From positions 773,319 to 814,175 of the forward strand of contig NZ_DS022277.1 of the NCBI RefSeq assembly GCF_000153725.1: 40,857 nucleotides of DNA. The letters are read 5' to 3'. Position numbers and translations under genes: made by a program. How positions within the stretch are numbered: position 1 is the stretch's first letter; every line of letters begins with the position of its first letter. This stretch comes from Salipiger bermudensis HTCC2601 (GTDB taxonomy: Bacteria > Pseudomonadota > Alphaproteobacteria > Rhodobacterales > Rhodobacteraceae). Under the pieces are notes generated by a model. That model did not search any database, was not told the DNA's origin, and saw only the letters and a list, made by a program, of their open reading frames with translations. Of this stretch, positions 16,577-25,547 are shown piece by piece.

Positions 16577-17395
16577 TCAGCTCCGTTCTGTAAGCTGGGC
16601 GTCGTGCGTCTCGGCAATGCCGCCGGACCTGATCCGCTTGCGCATGAGTTCGGACAGCTCCAGCAGGCCGACCTGGGCAGGCGATCCGTGCGAGACCGGC
16701 AACCGTTCGTCCGGACCGATGAGGCCCGCCGCGAATTGCAGAGTGCCTTCGGCATCAAAGATCGGCACGGAAATGGCGTTGGTCCGCGGGATCGGGGTGC
16801 CTTCGGCGATCGCGTAGCCATATTCCCGCGTGGTCTCGAGTTGGGCTTCGAACTCCGCGCGTTCCAATATCGTGCCGATCGATCCCGGAGGAGTATCCCT
16901 GTCGAATTCCGCCGCGATCTGCGTCTCGATCTCGGGGGACTCGCCGAAAGCCGCAAAAATGCGTCCCGTTGCGGTTCCCGTGACCGAGAAGGTGGTGCCC
17001 TGCCGCACGTTCAGCGCGCTTTGCCAGGCGCTCGCATTGATCTGGATGATGGTCGGCCCGCCCGTGCTCCAGGCCGCGAGCACCGACATCACGCTCAGGC
17101 TGTCAGACAGTTTCTTGATCTCTTCCGAGACTTCGAGCACCAAAGGGCTGCTGCGCAGCCACCCGATGCCGAGCCGCATGGCAAATGATCCGGTGCTGTA
17201 GAGCCCCGTCGACGGGTTCTGGTGCACGAGGCCGACGTGGCGCAGGCTGGTCAGGTACGCATGGCATTGCGCGGGGGCGAGGTCGGCAGCGAGGGCGAGC
17301 TCCTTGAGCATCATCGGCTGACAGGTTTCGACAAGAGCGCGGAGAATCCTTCCGCTAACCTCGATCGACTGAATGCCGCGCGCGCCCTGACGCAT
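16577..17395 (-). CDS. IclR family transcriptional regulator, first gene of a two-gene regulator operon
   Basis: This 272-residue IclR protein is paralogous to the next gene downstream. It starts ARGIQSIEVSGRILRALVE, has LAPAQCHAYLTSLRHVGLVHQ in the helix-turn-helix, then an effector domain with LNVRQGTTFSVTGTATGRIF and FDAEGTLQFAAGLIG. The ribosome site is GGAAAGGAGAGG. It is divergent from the GMC oxidoreductase gene across a 462-bp gap. The strings RG-QSIE and GTA(T/S)GRIF are shared by this protein, its neighbour and the first half of the fused protein at 29061, so all belong to one subgroup. It likely regulates the divergent GMC unit. Confidence 0.9.
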   Translation of the reverse strand: MRQGARGIQSIEVSGRILRALVETCQPMMLKELALAADLAPAQCHAYLTSLRHVGLVHQNPSTGLYSTGSFAMRLGIGWLRSSPLVLEVSEEIKKLSDSLSVMSVLAAWSTGGPTIIQINASAWQSALNVRQGTTFSVTGTATGRIFAAFGESPEIETQIAAEFDRDTPPGSIGTILERAEFEAQLETTREYGYAIAEGTPIPRTNAISVPIFDAEGTLQFAAGLIGPDERLPVSHGSPAQVGLLELSELMRKRIRSGGIAETHDAQLTERS

Positions 17396-17731
17396 ACATG
17401 CCTCTCCTTTCCTATCGCCGCGTCCTGAGGGGACGGGCCCACGCCGAATGATCGGCTTGAAGCTTGATACCGCGATTGCGCGCGACGGAAAACTCTTTTC
17501 GCCCGAACTGTGGTGGTGTTCTTCGCGGTGAGGTGACCGATTCGCCAGAAATCCGGCGCCGAACGGACCTGACGCAGAGCGGCCTCAGCACTTGCGAGGT
17601 CGTCAACCACTGGCCGAAGACGGTTGGGCGCCAGCGATTTGAGGGCCGTAACAGGCGGGTTTTGCCGAAGATCAGCGCCCTTATGCAAAGGATCTGCAGG
17701 GAGCCTCCAGTTCAGAGGGCGCGAGATAATA

Positions 17732-17748
17732 GATTCATTATTGACTAA
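17732..17748 (+). promoter_or_regulatory. Shared 17-bp promoter element before the GMC gene
   Basis: GATTCATTATTGACTAA matches the element before the OYE gene (14406-14422) at 15 of 17 positions, including a -35-like TTGACT (17741-17746). No good -10 is visible 16-18 bp later. It lies 110 bp before the GMC start in the divergent region 17396-17857. That region also holds TTCGCC boxes at 17498 and 17541 and is otherwise empty. Confidence 0.45.
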
Positions 17749-17857
17749 GAGTTTTGCGGATGGCAAATGTTGCGACAGAGGAGGCACCCCGTCGAAAACG
17801 CTGGGGCGCAGAAGGCAAAGGCCCGGCCATCTTGCGTTGGCGGGGCGGGAGGAAAAA

Positions 17858-19444
17858 ATGGCTGACTACATCATCATCGGTGCAGGCTCCGGCGGAGGCG
17901 TGCTTATCAATCGCCTGAGCCAGGACGAGAACGCGGAAATCGCAGTGATCGAAGCGGGCGGCTGGGACCGCAGCCCCTGGATCCACATGCCGATGGGCTA
18001 TTTCCGGCTTATGCAGACGCTTGCGCTGGATTGGGGCTATCACACCGTCCCGCAGAAGAACGTCAACAACCGGGTGATGTTCGTCCCGCGCGCCCGCAGC
18101 GTCGGAGGCTGTTCGACGGTGAACGGCATGATCTACACGCGCGGCCACCGGAGCGACTACGACCGCTGGGCGCAGATGGGCAACCGTGGCTGGGACTACG
18201 ACAGCATCCTTCCCTACATGATGCGCGCCGAGAACTGGGGCGGTGGCGGCAAGGAAGAGGTTCACGGATTTGACGGGCCTCTCGCCACGACTCGCAACCC
18301 GATTCAGGCAGAGCCCTGCGTTGCGTGGCGCGATGCCTGCATGCAGGCGGGCTATCCGTTCAACGAAGACCTCAACAGCGGCGAGCAATACGGCGTCGGC
18401 CCCTGTGATGGCACCGTCCGCGACGGGATCCGTTCGAGCGTTTCGCGCTGCTACATCACCCCGATCAAGAAGCGCAAGAACCTGACCTTCTACACCAACG
18501 CGATGGCCTCCAGGATCATCATGAAGGGCGGCCGCGCGGTCGGCGTCGAGTTCGTGCAGGGGCGTAGCAAGAAGACCGTCTATGCGGACAAGGAGGTCAT
18601 CCTCTGCGGTGGCGCCTTCAACTCGCCGCACCTGCTTCAGATTTCCGGCATTGGCGATCCTGAGCACCTCAACCGCATCGGCGTCAAGGTCGAGCACGAG
18701 CTGCCCGGTGTCGGCCGGAACCTTCAGGACCACCTCGCGAGCTCGGTCAAGCAGGGCCTGTCCAAACCGGTATCGCTTCTGGGTCAGACCAAGCCCTACG
18801 CCGCGGCCATGGCGCTGCTTCAGTACTACACCACCGGCAAGGGGCCGGTAGCCGGTCACGGCGTCGAGGTCATGTCCTTCCTCAACTCTCGAGAGGGGCT
18901 CGAGGCGCCGGACATCCAGGTTCATTTCAACAACATCATGTACAAGGACCACGGACGCGAGATCATCAATGTAGAGGGCTGCATGCCCTACTATAATATT
19001 TCGCGCCCGCAGAGCCGTGGCACGGTGATGGCAAAGTCCTCTGACCCGCTCCAGCTGCCCGAGCTTGATCCGAACTTCCTCTCGGAGCCAGAGGATCTGC
19101 GGGTCCTGCGTGAAGGTCTGCGCATGATGCGCGACATCCTTGCGCAGCCGGCCTTCGACAGCATCCGGGGCGACGAGTATGCGCCGGGCAAGGGCGTCGT
19201 GTCCGACGCCGAGCTCGATGAGTATATCAAGAACGACTGCAACAGCGTTTATCACCCGGTCGGCACCTGCAAGATGGGCTCGGACGAGATGGCGGTGGTC
19301 GATGACGAACTGCGCGTGCGCGGTATCGGAGGCCTGCGGGTCGTGGATGCCTCGATCATGCCGACACTGACCTCCGGCAACACCAACGCTCCGACGATCA
19401 TGATCGCGGAGAAGGCATCGGACATGATCCGCGCCGCCGCCTGA
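17858..19444 (+). CDS. GMC family FAD-dependent oxidoreductase (choline dehydrogenase-like)
   Basis: This 528-residue flavoprotein starts at the ATG after GGGAGG. A longer in-frame extension to 17624 has no support. It has the FAD motif GAGSGGG (8-14), the GMC signature RSVGGCSTVNGMIYTRGH, the second GMC signature GGAFNSPHLLQISGIG, and the C-terminal catalytic region YHPVGTCKMG with His and SGNTNAPTIMIAEK with Asn. GMC enzymes oxidise primary or secondary alcohols to aldehydes or ketones. The following genes are a binding protein and an aldehyde dehydrogenase, so a route from alcohol to aldehyde to acid is plausible. There is no signal peptide, so it is cytosolic. The substrate is unknown. 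Confidence 0.92.
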   Translation: MADYIIIGAGSGGGVLINRLSQDENAEIAVIEAGGWDRSPWIHMPMGYFRLMQTLALDWGYHTVPQKNVNNRVMFVPRARSVGGCSTVNGMIYTRGHRSDYDRWAQMGNRGWDYDSILPYMMRAENWGGGGKEEVHGFDGPLATTRNPIQAEPCVAWRDACMQAGYPFNEDLNSGEQYGVGPCDGTVRDGIRSSVSRCYITPIKKRKNLTFYTNAMASRIIMKGGRAVGVEFVQGRSKKTVYADKEVILCGGAFNSPHLLQISGIGDPEHLNRIGVKVEHELPGVGRNLQDHLASSVKQGLSKPVSLLGQTKPYAAAMALLQYYTTGKGPVAGHGVEVMSFLNSREGLEAPDIQVHFNNIMYKDHGREIINVEGCMPYYNISRPQSRGTVMAKSSDPLQLPELDPNFLSEPEDLRVLREGLRMMRDILAQPAFDSIRGDEYAPGKGVVSDAELDEYIKNDCNSVYHPVGTCKMGSDEMAVVDDELRVRGIGGLRVVDASIMPTLTSGNTNAPTIMIAEKASDMIRAAA

Positions 19445-19538
19445 GCGCAAGCCGCCTGCTTCAGACAACACCACCTCGCGCGGCCGCCACCGGTGGCCGT
19501 GAGCGAGGAGACACGTCCCACGACGGGGAGAGAATCCA

Positions 19539-20645
19539 ATGATCAATTCCATCATCACCCGCTCGACCGCACGCCTCTTGGCCGGTTGCGCCGGCGCAGC
19601 CGTTCTCGGGAGCGCTGTACTTGCTCAGGATGCGGGCCCGGCCCGTGTCGATCAGGGGGTCGATATTGCGCCTTTCTGCGGCACCGACCCGATCCGCGTG
19701 GCGCTGGTCGACGGCTGGGGTGGCGACACCTGGCGCAAGATCACCTTCGCCGAGCTTCAGGATGAAGCGGCCGCCTGCCCGAACGTGACGGTCGAGGATC
19801 ACACCGACGCGGGCGGCGATCAGCAGACCTACAACGCCGCCATCAACGGATATGCCACGCAAGGCTACGAGATCATTCTCGCCTTTACGGATTTCGGCGA
19901 TGCGGCGATCCCGGCCTACCGGATGTCGAATGGCAACGGAACGACCATGGTGCCTTACTTCAATCAGCTCGCAGGGCGCCCGGGCTTCGACTACGCGGTG
20001 AACCCCTATCAGGACTCCTTTGCCATCGGGAAGCAATACGCCGAGTGGCTCGGCACGGCGCTCGAGGGAGAGGGCAACGTATTGATGCTCGGCGGTCCGG
20101 CAGGTGCGACCTCGTCGGCGGTATTCCTCAAGGGGTTCAAGGAAGGCCTAGCGGCCCACCCCGGCCTGACCCTGCTGGACGAGAACTTCATTGCCACCAA
20201 CTGGAACCCGGCTGACGCGCAGAAGGCCGCCGCGGGGCTGATCGCCAAGTATGGCGACACGATCGACGGCATCGCCTCGGATTACGGTGTCACCACGCTG
20301 GCCACGGTCAAGGCGTTCGAGCAGGCCGGAATGGCGGTTCCCGCGCAGGCGACCATCGCCACCAGCAACGAGTTGAACTGCAAGTACACCGAGGCCGTCG
20401 CCGCGAATGAGGGCTGGAAATATCTCGCGCTCGACGGGTCTACGGCAGATATCCGCTTCGCGCTCCGCCAGGCGCTGGCGGCGCATAACGGGATCGAGAT
20501 CGACGAGCCGCTCGGCGTGGTCCCCTACATCTATGCCGATAGCACCACCGACACGATGCCGAAATGTTCGGACACGGCGCCGCCGGATGCCGACCTTTCG
20601 TCTCTCCTGCCCGAAGAGAAGCTGCAGGCGCTCTTCGCCCAGTAA
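19539..20645 (+). CDS. Sugar-type ABC transporter substrate-binding protein, orphan paralogue 1
   Basis: This is a 368-residue periplasmic binding protein with a signal peptide of about 30 residues (RLLAGCAGAAVLGSAVLAQ). The type 1 fold is shown by IRVALVDGWGGDTWRK at the mature N-terminus, NAAINGYATQGYEIILAFTDFGD, and NWNPADAQKAAAGLIAKYG. It is closely related to the protein at 22324 (long shared strings such as TDFGDAAIPAYR and NWNPADAQKA) but not to the one at 7207. No ATPase or permease lies next to it. It probably feeds the transporter at 8353-11850 or works with another system elsewhere. The gene lies between the GMC and aldehyde dehydrogenase genes with short gaps and the same orientation. 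Confidence 0.88.
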   Translation: MINSIITRSTARLLAGCAGAAVLGSAVLAQDAGPARVDQGVDIAPFCGTDPIRVALVDGWGGDTWRKITFAELQDEAAACPNVTVEDHTDAGGDQQTYNAAINGYATQGYEIILAFTDFGDAAIPAYRMSNGNGTTMVPYFNQLAGRPGFDYAVNPYQDSFAIGKQYAEWLGTALEGEGNVLMLGGPAGATSSAVFLKGFKEGLAAHPGLTLLDENFIATNWNPADAQKAAAGLIAKYGDTIDGIASDYGVTTLATVKAFEQAGMAVPAQATIATSNELNCKYTEAVAANEGWKYLALDGSTADIRFALRQALAAHNGIEIDEPLGVVPYIYADSTTDTMPKCSDTAPPDADLSSLLPEEKLQALFAQ

Positions 20646-20656
20646 GCCAACCAGAC

Positions 20657-20684
20657 GCGGGCACCCCTTTTCCGGGGCGCCCGC
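20657..20684 (+). terminator. Stable hairpin after the binding-protein gene
   Basis: GCGGGC-A-CCCC (20657-20667) pairs with GGGG-C-GCCCGC (20674-20684) around a six-base loop. There is no T tract, so partial termination or 3'-end protection of the upstream message is more likely than full termination. This is common after binding-protein genes inside operons. Confidence 0.5.
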
Positions 20685-20712
20685 CGCGACACCTTCAAAA
20701 GGGAGACTTCCC

Positions 20713-22221
20713 ATGAACAAGCCCTTCTCCTTCGACAATCCGCTCGATTTCATCAGCACCGAAACCCGGAGCTTTCTCGGCCAGCGGCACAAGCTCTTCA
20801 TCGGCGGCGAGTCCGTTGAATCTGTCGAGGGCGGCCGCCGCGACGTCGTCGATCCGGCCACCGGCAAAGTGATCTCGAATGTCGCCGACGCGACCGCGAA
20901 CGACGTCGACCTTGCGGTCGCATCGGCCCGCAAGGCCTTTGACGGCGGCGTCTGGCGCACGACCAAACCGCTTGAGCGCGTGAAGCTGCTGTGGCGCATC
21001 GCCGAACTGATCGACAAACACGCGGTGCAGCTTGCGGAGCTTGATACGCTCGACGAAGGCTCGCCCTACGGCGTGGTCAAGAACGGCTACATTGCCGGTG
21101 CCGCAGAGCATTTCCGCTATTTCTCGGGTTGGGCCAACAAGATCAACGGCGACACGCTGCCCGTCAGCCTGCCCGGCGACTGGCACACCTACACCACGCG
21201 TGAGCCGGTCGGTGTCGTGGCTCAGATCCTGCCATGGAATGTGCCCTTCCTGATGATGGCCTGGAAACTGGCACCGGCACTGGCCGCGGGCTGCACCGTG
21301 GTGGTGAAGCCGGCCGAGGACACACCGCTGTCGGCGATGCTCTTCGCCGAGATCTGCCGTGAGGCAGGCGTTCCCGAGGGCGTGGTGAACATCGTCACGG
21401 GCGACGGCAAGATCGGTGCGGCGCTGGTCGATCACGCCGACGTGGACAAGGTCGGCTTCACCGGCTCGACCGCGACCGGCCAGGCCATCGTGCGCGGCGC
21501 GTCCGGCAATCTCAAACGGGTGAGCCTCGAGCTCGGCGGCAAGAGCCCTGTCTTCGTCTTCCCCGATGCCGACATCGACGCTGCTATCCCGCAGGTGGCC
21601 GAGGCGGTCTACCTCAACAGCGGTCAGGCCTGCTCGGCTGGCACGCGGCTCTATATCCACGAGGATGTCTACGACCGGGTGATCGAGGGTGTCGCCGCCT
21701 ATTCGGAAACACTGAAGCTGGGTCATGGTCTCGACCCCGCGACGAACATGGGTCCGATCATCTCGGCCAAGCAGTTCGAGCGGGTGAACCGCCTGCTGGA
21801 CACCGGCCTCAAGGAAGGCGCGCAGCTGGTCACCGGCGGCAATGCCGGTATGGACGGCTTTTTCGTCAAGCCGACCCTGCTGCGTGATGTGACCCCCGAT
21901 ATGTGCGTCTACCGCGAGGAGATCTTCGGCCCGGTGATCAGCGCGATGAAGATCGACTCGCGCAACATCGAGGCCTTGGCGCTCGAGGCCAACAATACCG
22001 AGTACGGCCTTGCGGCAAGCATCTGGACCAACGATCTGAAGTTGGCGCATGGGCTGGCCGGACGCATTCGCGCTGGCACCGTCTGGGTCAATGCCCACAA
22101 CATGATCGACCCCTCCATGGGCTGGGGCGGTTTCAAGCAATCGGGCTGGGGCCGCGAGATGGGTCGCTCGGCGATGGACATCTACACCGAGCAGAAGACA
22201 GTCGCGATGAAGATCGGCTGA
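20713..22221 (+). CDS. Aldehyde dehydrogenase (NAD-dependent, betaine/benzaldehyde-type superfamily)
   Basis: This 502-residue cytosolic ALDH starts at the ATG after AAGGGAG. It has the full catalytic set: Asn176 in LPWNVPF, Glu273 in LELGGKSP, and the nucleophile Cys307 in GQACSAG. The cofactor loop GFTGSTATGQ and the C-terminal WGGFKQSGWGREMG are intact. It would oxidise an aldehyde to the acid, probably the product of the GMC enzyme upstream. It is flanked on both sides by paralogous binding-protein genes, an odd arrangement suggesting duplication around it. Substrate specificity is not readable. Confidence 0.94.
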   Translation: MNKPFSFDNPLDFISTETRSFLGQRHKLFIGGESVESVEGGRRDVVDPATGKVISNVADATANDVDLAVASARKAFDGGVWRTTKPLERVKLLWRIAELIDKHAVQLAELDTLDEGSPYGVVKNGYIAGAAEHFRYFSGWANKINGDTLPVSLPGDWHTYTTREPVGVVAQILPWNVPFLMMAWKLAPALAAGCTVVVKPAEDTPLSAMLFAEICREAGVPEGVVNIVTGDGKIGAALVDHADVDKVGFTGSTATGQAIVRGASGNLKRVSLELGGKSPVFVFPDADIDAAIPQVAEAVYLNSGQACSAGTRLYIHEDVYDRVIEGVAAYSETLKLGHGLDPATNMGPIISAKQFERVNRLLDTGLKEGAQLVTGGNAGMDGFFVKPTLLRDVTPDMCVYREEIFGPVISAMKIDSRNIEALALEANNTEYGLAASIWTNDLKLAHGLAGRIRAGTVWVNAHNMIDPSMGWGGFKQSGWGREMGRSAMDIYTEQKTVAMKIG

Positions 22222-22230
22222 TCGAACACG

Positions 22231-22256
22231 GGGGGCGGCCATGCTTGGGCGCCCCC
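22231..22256 (+). terminator. Hairpin after the aldehyde dehydrogenase gene
   Basis: GGGGGCG (22231-22237) pairs perfectly with CGCCCCC (22250-22256) over a 12-base loop, without a T tract. It probably tunes the level of the downstream binding-protein message rather than ending transcription. Confidence 0.4.
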
Positions 22257-22323
22257 ACTGTATGCCGCCGCCGCGTCAGGAGGAGACCGGCGCCAAGCGG
22301 CGTGTCAACGGGAGGAGAAGACA

Positions 22324-23412
22324 ATGACCGGATTTGGCCGCAAGGCAGCTTTCGTCGCCGGAACCGCGCTGGTATCCGCGCACGTCGCGGGGGCCGCGAT
22401 GGCTCAGGATTTCGCCTATGTGAACGATCATGCGGACATCGCACCGCTGTGTGGCGAGGAGCCGCTGCGCGTGGCGCTGATCGATGGCTACGGGGGCAAT
22501 TCGTGGCGTCGCACGGCCTTTGCCGAGCTCGAAGACGAGGCCGGCAAGTGCGACAACATCGGCGAGGTCACCTACGCCGAAGCGGGCGGCGATGTGCAGG
22601 CCTACAACGCCGCTATCAACGGCTTCGTGGCGCAAGGCTACGAGATCATCATCAGCTACACCGATTTCGGCGATGCAGCGATCCCCGCCTATCGGAATGC
22701 GCAGATGGCCGGAACCACCATGGTGCCGTATTTCTCGGACCTCAGCGGCCGGGTCGGCGTCGACTATGCCGCAAACCCCTATGAGGATGCGTTCTCGGCG
22801 GGCAGGATCTTCGGCGAGTGGGTTGGCGAGACCCTGGGCGAGGGCACGACCGTCTTCCTGGGAGGGCTGGCTGGCTCGGCCTCGTCGGTGACGTTCCTCG
22901 ACGGCTACAAGGACGGGCTTTCGGGCTATCCCGGGATCGAGCTGCTGGACGACAATTTCATCGTCACCAACTGGAATCCCGCGGATGCACAGAAGGCCGT
23001 GGCCGGTCTGATTGCAAAACACGACCACATTGACGCGATCGCGTCGGATTACGGGGTGACAAGCCTCGCTGCCGTGAAAGCCTATGAGGCGGCTGGTCTG
23101 GACGTGCCGGCAATGGCCTTCATCGCCACCAACAACGAATATTCGTGCAAGTGGACGGACGCCAAGGCCGCAGGTGAAGCGTGGCCGCAACTCGCGCTCA
23201 GCGGCACGACGGCCGATGTGCGCTTCGCGCTTCGCGCTGCGCTGGCGGCGCGCAATGGCATCGAGAATCCCGAACCCCGCGCCCTGGTGGCTTTCCCCTT
23301 CGCCAACAGCGAAGAAGGGCTCGACCCACTCTGCGATCCGGCGATGCCGCCGGATGCGGACCTGTCGTCCTCGCTGCCGATTGAGAAAATGGAGGCGCTG
23401 TTTTCGCAGTGA
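22324..23412 (+). CDS. Sugar-type ABC transporter substrate-binding protein, orphan paralogue 2
   Basis: This 362-residue periplasmic binding protein has a signal peptide (KAAFVAGTALVSAHVAGAAMAQ). It aligns along its whole length with the protein at 19539: both share DIAP-CG near the mature start, GGD-Q-YNAAING, GTTMVPYF, NWNPADAQKA, IASDYGVT and PPDADLSS near the end. The pair therefore arose by duplication. Four cysteines (in LCGEE, GKCDN, YSCKW and DPLCDP) correspond to cysteines of the paralogue and could form two disulfides. It is the last gene of the unit and converges on the MarR gene. The ligand may be the same compound or a pathway variant. Confidence 0.87.
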   Translation: MTGFGRKAAFVAGTALVSAHVAGAAMAQDFAYVNDHADIAPLCGEEPLRVALIDGYGGNSWRRTAFAELEDEAGKCDNIGEVTYAEAGGDVQAYNAAINGFVAQGYEIIISYTDFGDAAIPAYRNAQMAGTTMVPYFSDLSGRVGVDYAANPYEDAFSAGRIFGEWVGETLGEGTTVFLGGLAGSASSVTFLDGYKDGLSGYPGIELLDDNFIVTNWNPADAQKAVAGLIAKHDHIDAIASDYGVTSLAAVKAYEAAGLDVPAMAFIATNNEYSCKWTDAKAAGEAWPQLALSGTTADVRFALRAALAARNGIENPEPRALVAFPFANSEEGLDPLCDPAMPPDADLSSSLPIEKMEALFSQ

Positions 23413-23431
23413 GTCCTGCGGGGCGGGGCGC

Positions 23432-23932
23432 TCAGCCTCGCCCCGGCCCCTCGGGCATGTCCTCCGCGATCCGGGTGATCCGCTCCAGAAGCTGCCGCAA
23501 GGCAGCCTCGGCCTCGGGGGTCAGCGCTTCGCGCAGCACACGGTCGAAGGCGATCGCGGATCGGCCGATCCGGGCGTAGAGCGCGGATCCGTCTGAGGTC
23601 AGCATGAGGGTGTCAGAGCGCCGATCCCGGCTGTCCGCTTCGCGCCGGATCAGACCCTGACGTTCCAAGGCCGCGACGGCCCGACTGACCCGGCTCTTTT
23701 CTTCGTGGGCGATGGCACAGATGTCGCGGGCCGTGAGGCGCTCGTAGCGCCCGGTAATGGCCAGCACCCGCCACTCGGTCCGGCTGAGCCCGTGACCTTC
23801 TCGGTAGGCTGGCTGGAAGGCGCGGCCTGTCGCCTCTGCCGCCTGGTTGAGGATGAAGGGAAGAAATTGTTCGAGATCGAAGGAGGTCGTTTCGGACTGG
23901 CGATCGTCGGCGGGCAAGGGACATTCCTTCAT
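23432..23932 (-). CDS. MarR family transcriptional regulator
   Basis: This winged-helix regulator has 166 residues from the ATG at 23932. A TTG at 23974 would give 180. It has the MarR core: LSRTEWRVLAITGRYERLTARDICAI, then EEKSRVSRAVAALERQGLIRREAD and DRRSDTLMLTSDG (the wing). It is divergent from hmgA, and the short intergenic region holds a perfect GTTGC-N4-GCAAC palindrome at 24032. It is therefore the probable repressor of the homogentisate genes, with an aromatic acid as the likely inducer (inference from family habit). The same palindrome appears before the VOC gene at 36907. Confidence 0.9.
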   Translation of the reverse strand: MKECPLPADDRQSETTSFDLEQFLPFILNQAAEATGRAFQPAYREGHGLSRTEWRVLAITGRYERLTARDICAIAHEEKSRVSRAVAALERQGLIRREADSRDRRSDTLMLTSDGSALYARIGRSAIAFDRVLREALTPEAEAALRQLLERITRIAEDMPEGPGRG

Positions 23933-24031
23933 TTGCGGCTGCGTGGGCGGAGAATGCCGACACAGACCTGCCAAGGCAACCGCACTCTTCGCAGTTCAGA
24001 ATTAGGTAATAGACAACAAGTTCGCATAGTG

Positions 24032-24045
24032 GTTGCATTAGCAAC
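24032..24045. promoter_or_regulatory. Palindromic operator between the MarR gene and hmgA
   Basis: GTTGC-ATTA-GCAAC is a perfect inverted repeat with a four-base centre, 55 bp before the hmgA start and 100 bp before the MarR start. Size and symmetry fit a MarR dimer site. It matches the palindrome at 36875-36887 at 12 of 14 positions. Confidence 0.6.
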
Positions 24046-24099
24046 AAGATCATGTTCTGCTCTGGCGTGACCGCCAGTCGCTTGAAAAAGGAGACTCAG

Positions 24100-25467
24100 A
24101 TGTCCCGACAGGACCTGCCCCAAGGAATGATCCGTGCGCCCGGTATCAGTGCCCTGCACGAGGGTTACATGCCCGGCTTCGGCAATGATTTTGAAACCGA
24201 GGCGCTGCCCGGTGCGCTGCCCGAGGGGATGAACAGCCCGCAGCGCTGCGCCTACGGTCTTTATGGCGAGCAACTCTCCGGCACCGCTTTCACCGCGCCG
24301 AGCCATCAGAACGAGCGCACCTGGTGCTACCGCATCCGGCCGGCGGTGAAGCACACCGGGCGGTTCTCGAAGATCGACGTGCCCTACTGGCAGAGCGCGC
24401 CGAACGTCGATCCCGACGTGATCAGCCTTGGCCAGTACCGCTGGGATCCGGTGCCGCATTCCGAGGCCAGTCTGACCTGGCTCACCGGCATGCGCACCAT
24501 GACCACCGCTGGCGACGTCTACACGCAGGTCGGCATGGCGAGCCACATCTACCTCGTCACGCAATCGATGCAGGATGAGTATTTCTATTCGGCCGACAGC
24601 GAGCTTCTTGTCGTGCCGCAGGAGGGCCGGCTGCGCTTCTGCACCGAGCTTGGGGTGATCGATCTAGAGCCGAAGGAAATCGCCATTCTGCCGCGCGGCC
24701 TTGTGTACCGGGTCGAGGTGATCGACGGTCCGGCGCGCGGCTTCGTGTGCGAGAACTACGGCCAGAAGTTCGACCTGCCGGGCCGCGGCCCGATCGGGGC
24801 CAATTGCATGGCCAACCGGCGCGACTTCAAGACCCCGGTCGCCGCCTTCGAGGATCGCGAGGCGAAGAGCCGCGTAGTGATCAAGTGGCAGGGCCAGTTC
24901 CACGAGACCTGGATCGGGCACTCGCCGCTTGATGTGGTGGCGTGGCACGGCAACTACGCGCCGGTCAAATACGACCTGCGGACCTATTGCCCAGTGGGGG
25001 CGATCCTCTTCGATCACCCCGATCCGTCGATCTTCACCGTGCTGACCGCGCCCTCGGGCGTCGAGGGCACCGCAAATATCGATTTCGTCCTGTTCCGCGA
25101 GCGCTGGATGGTGGCCGAGAACACCTTCCGTCCGCCCTGGTATCATAAGAACGTCATGTCCGAGATGATGGGCAACATCTACGGCGAGTATGACGCCAAG
25201 CCGCAGGGCTTCGTGCCCGGCGGGATGAGCTTGCACAACATGATGCTGCCGCACGGGCCGGACAATGAAGCCTTCGAGAAGGCCAGCTTCGGCGAGCTCG
25301 AGCCGGGCAAGCTCGACAACACCATGAGCTTCATGTTCGAGACCCGCTTCCCGCAGCACCTGACCCGCTTCGCCGCAACCGAGGCACCGCTGCAGGACGA
25401 TTACATCGACTGCTGGGACAGCCTGAAAAAGCGCTTCGACGGTACGCCTGAGGGCAACTGGGACTGA
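24100..25467 (+). CDS. hmgA: Homogentisate 1,2-dioxygenase
   Basis: This 455-residue enzyme opens the homogentisate ring to maleylacetoacetate. The family length and landmarks fit: [19 protein letters not shown] near 23-41 and [15 protein letters not shown] near 53-66. The iron ligands are His349 in [11 protein letters not shown], Glu355 in the same motif, and His385 in MMLPHGPD, matching the known His/Glu/His triad of the human enzyme. The start follows AAAAAGGAG; an earlier in-frame start is unlikely. It is the first gene of hmgA-fahA-MBL-maiA, the central pathway for tyrosine, phenylacetate-type and related aromatics. Regulation is probably by the divergent MarR protein. Confidence 0.97.
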   Translation: MSRQDLPQGMIRAPGISALHEGYMPGFGNDFETEALPGALPEGMNSPQRCAYGLYGEQLSGTAFTAPSHQNERTWCYRIRPAVKHTGRFSKIDVPYWQSAPNVDPDVISLGQYRWDPVPHSEASLTWLTGMRTMTTAGDVYTQVGMASHIYLVTQSMQDEYFYSADSELLVVPQEGRLRFCTELGVIDLEPKEIAILPRGLVYRVEVIDGPARGFVCENYGQKFDLPGRGPIGANCMANRRDFKTPVAAFEDREAKSRVVIKWQGQFHETWIGHSPLDVVAWHGNYAPVKYDLRTYCPVGAILFDHPDPSIFTVLTAPSGVEGTANIDFVLFRERWMVAENTFRPPWYHKNVMSEMMGNIYGEYDAKPQGFVPGGMSLHNMMLPHGPDNEAFEKASFGELEPGKLDNTMSFMFETRFPQHLTRFAATEAPLQDDYIDCWDSLKKRFDGTPEGNWD

Positions 25468-25547
25468 GGCCTGGAGCGCGGCGGGCCAAGGTGTCCGCCG
25501 CACTCACGCACTGATGAACAGGGGCCGCGGCCCCGGAAGGACTTTTG

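Noticed and set aside
17624-17857. N-terminal extension of the GMC frame
   Set aside because: The extension has no family resemblance, and the ATG at 17858 has a strong ribosome site directly before the FAD motif.
17738-19558. 606-codon open frame opposite the GMC oxidoreductase
   Set aside because: Mirror of a gene with perfect GMC signatures. Length alone is not evidence in GC-rich DNA.
23410-23455. GC-rich possible terminator between the second paralogous binding protein and the MarR gene
   Set aside because: Pairing of the G- and C-rich runs is ambiguous, it overlaps the MarR stop, and there is no T tract on either strand.
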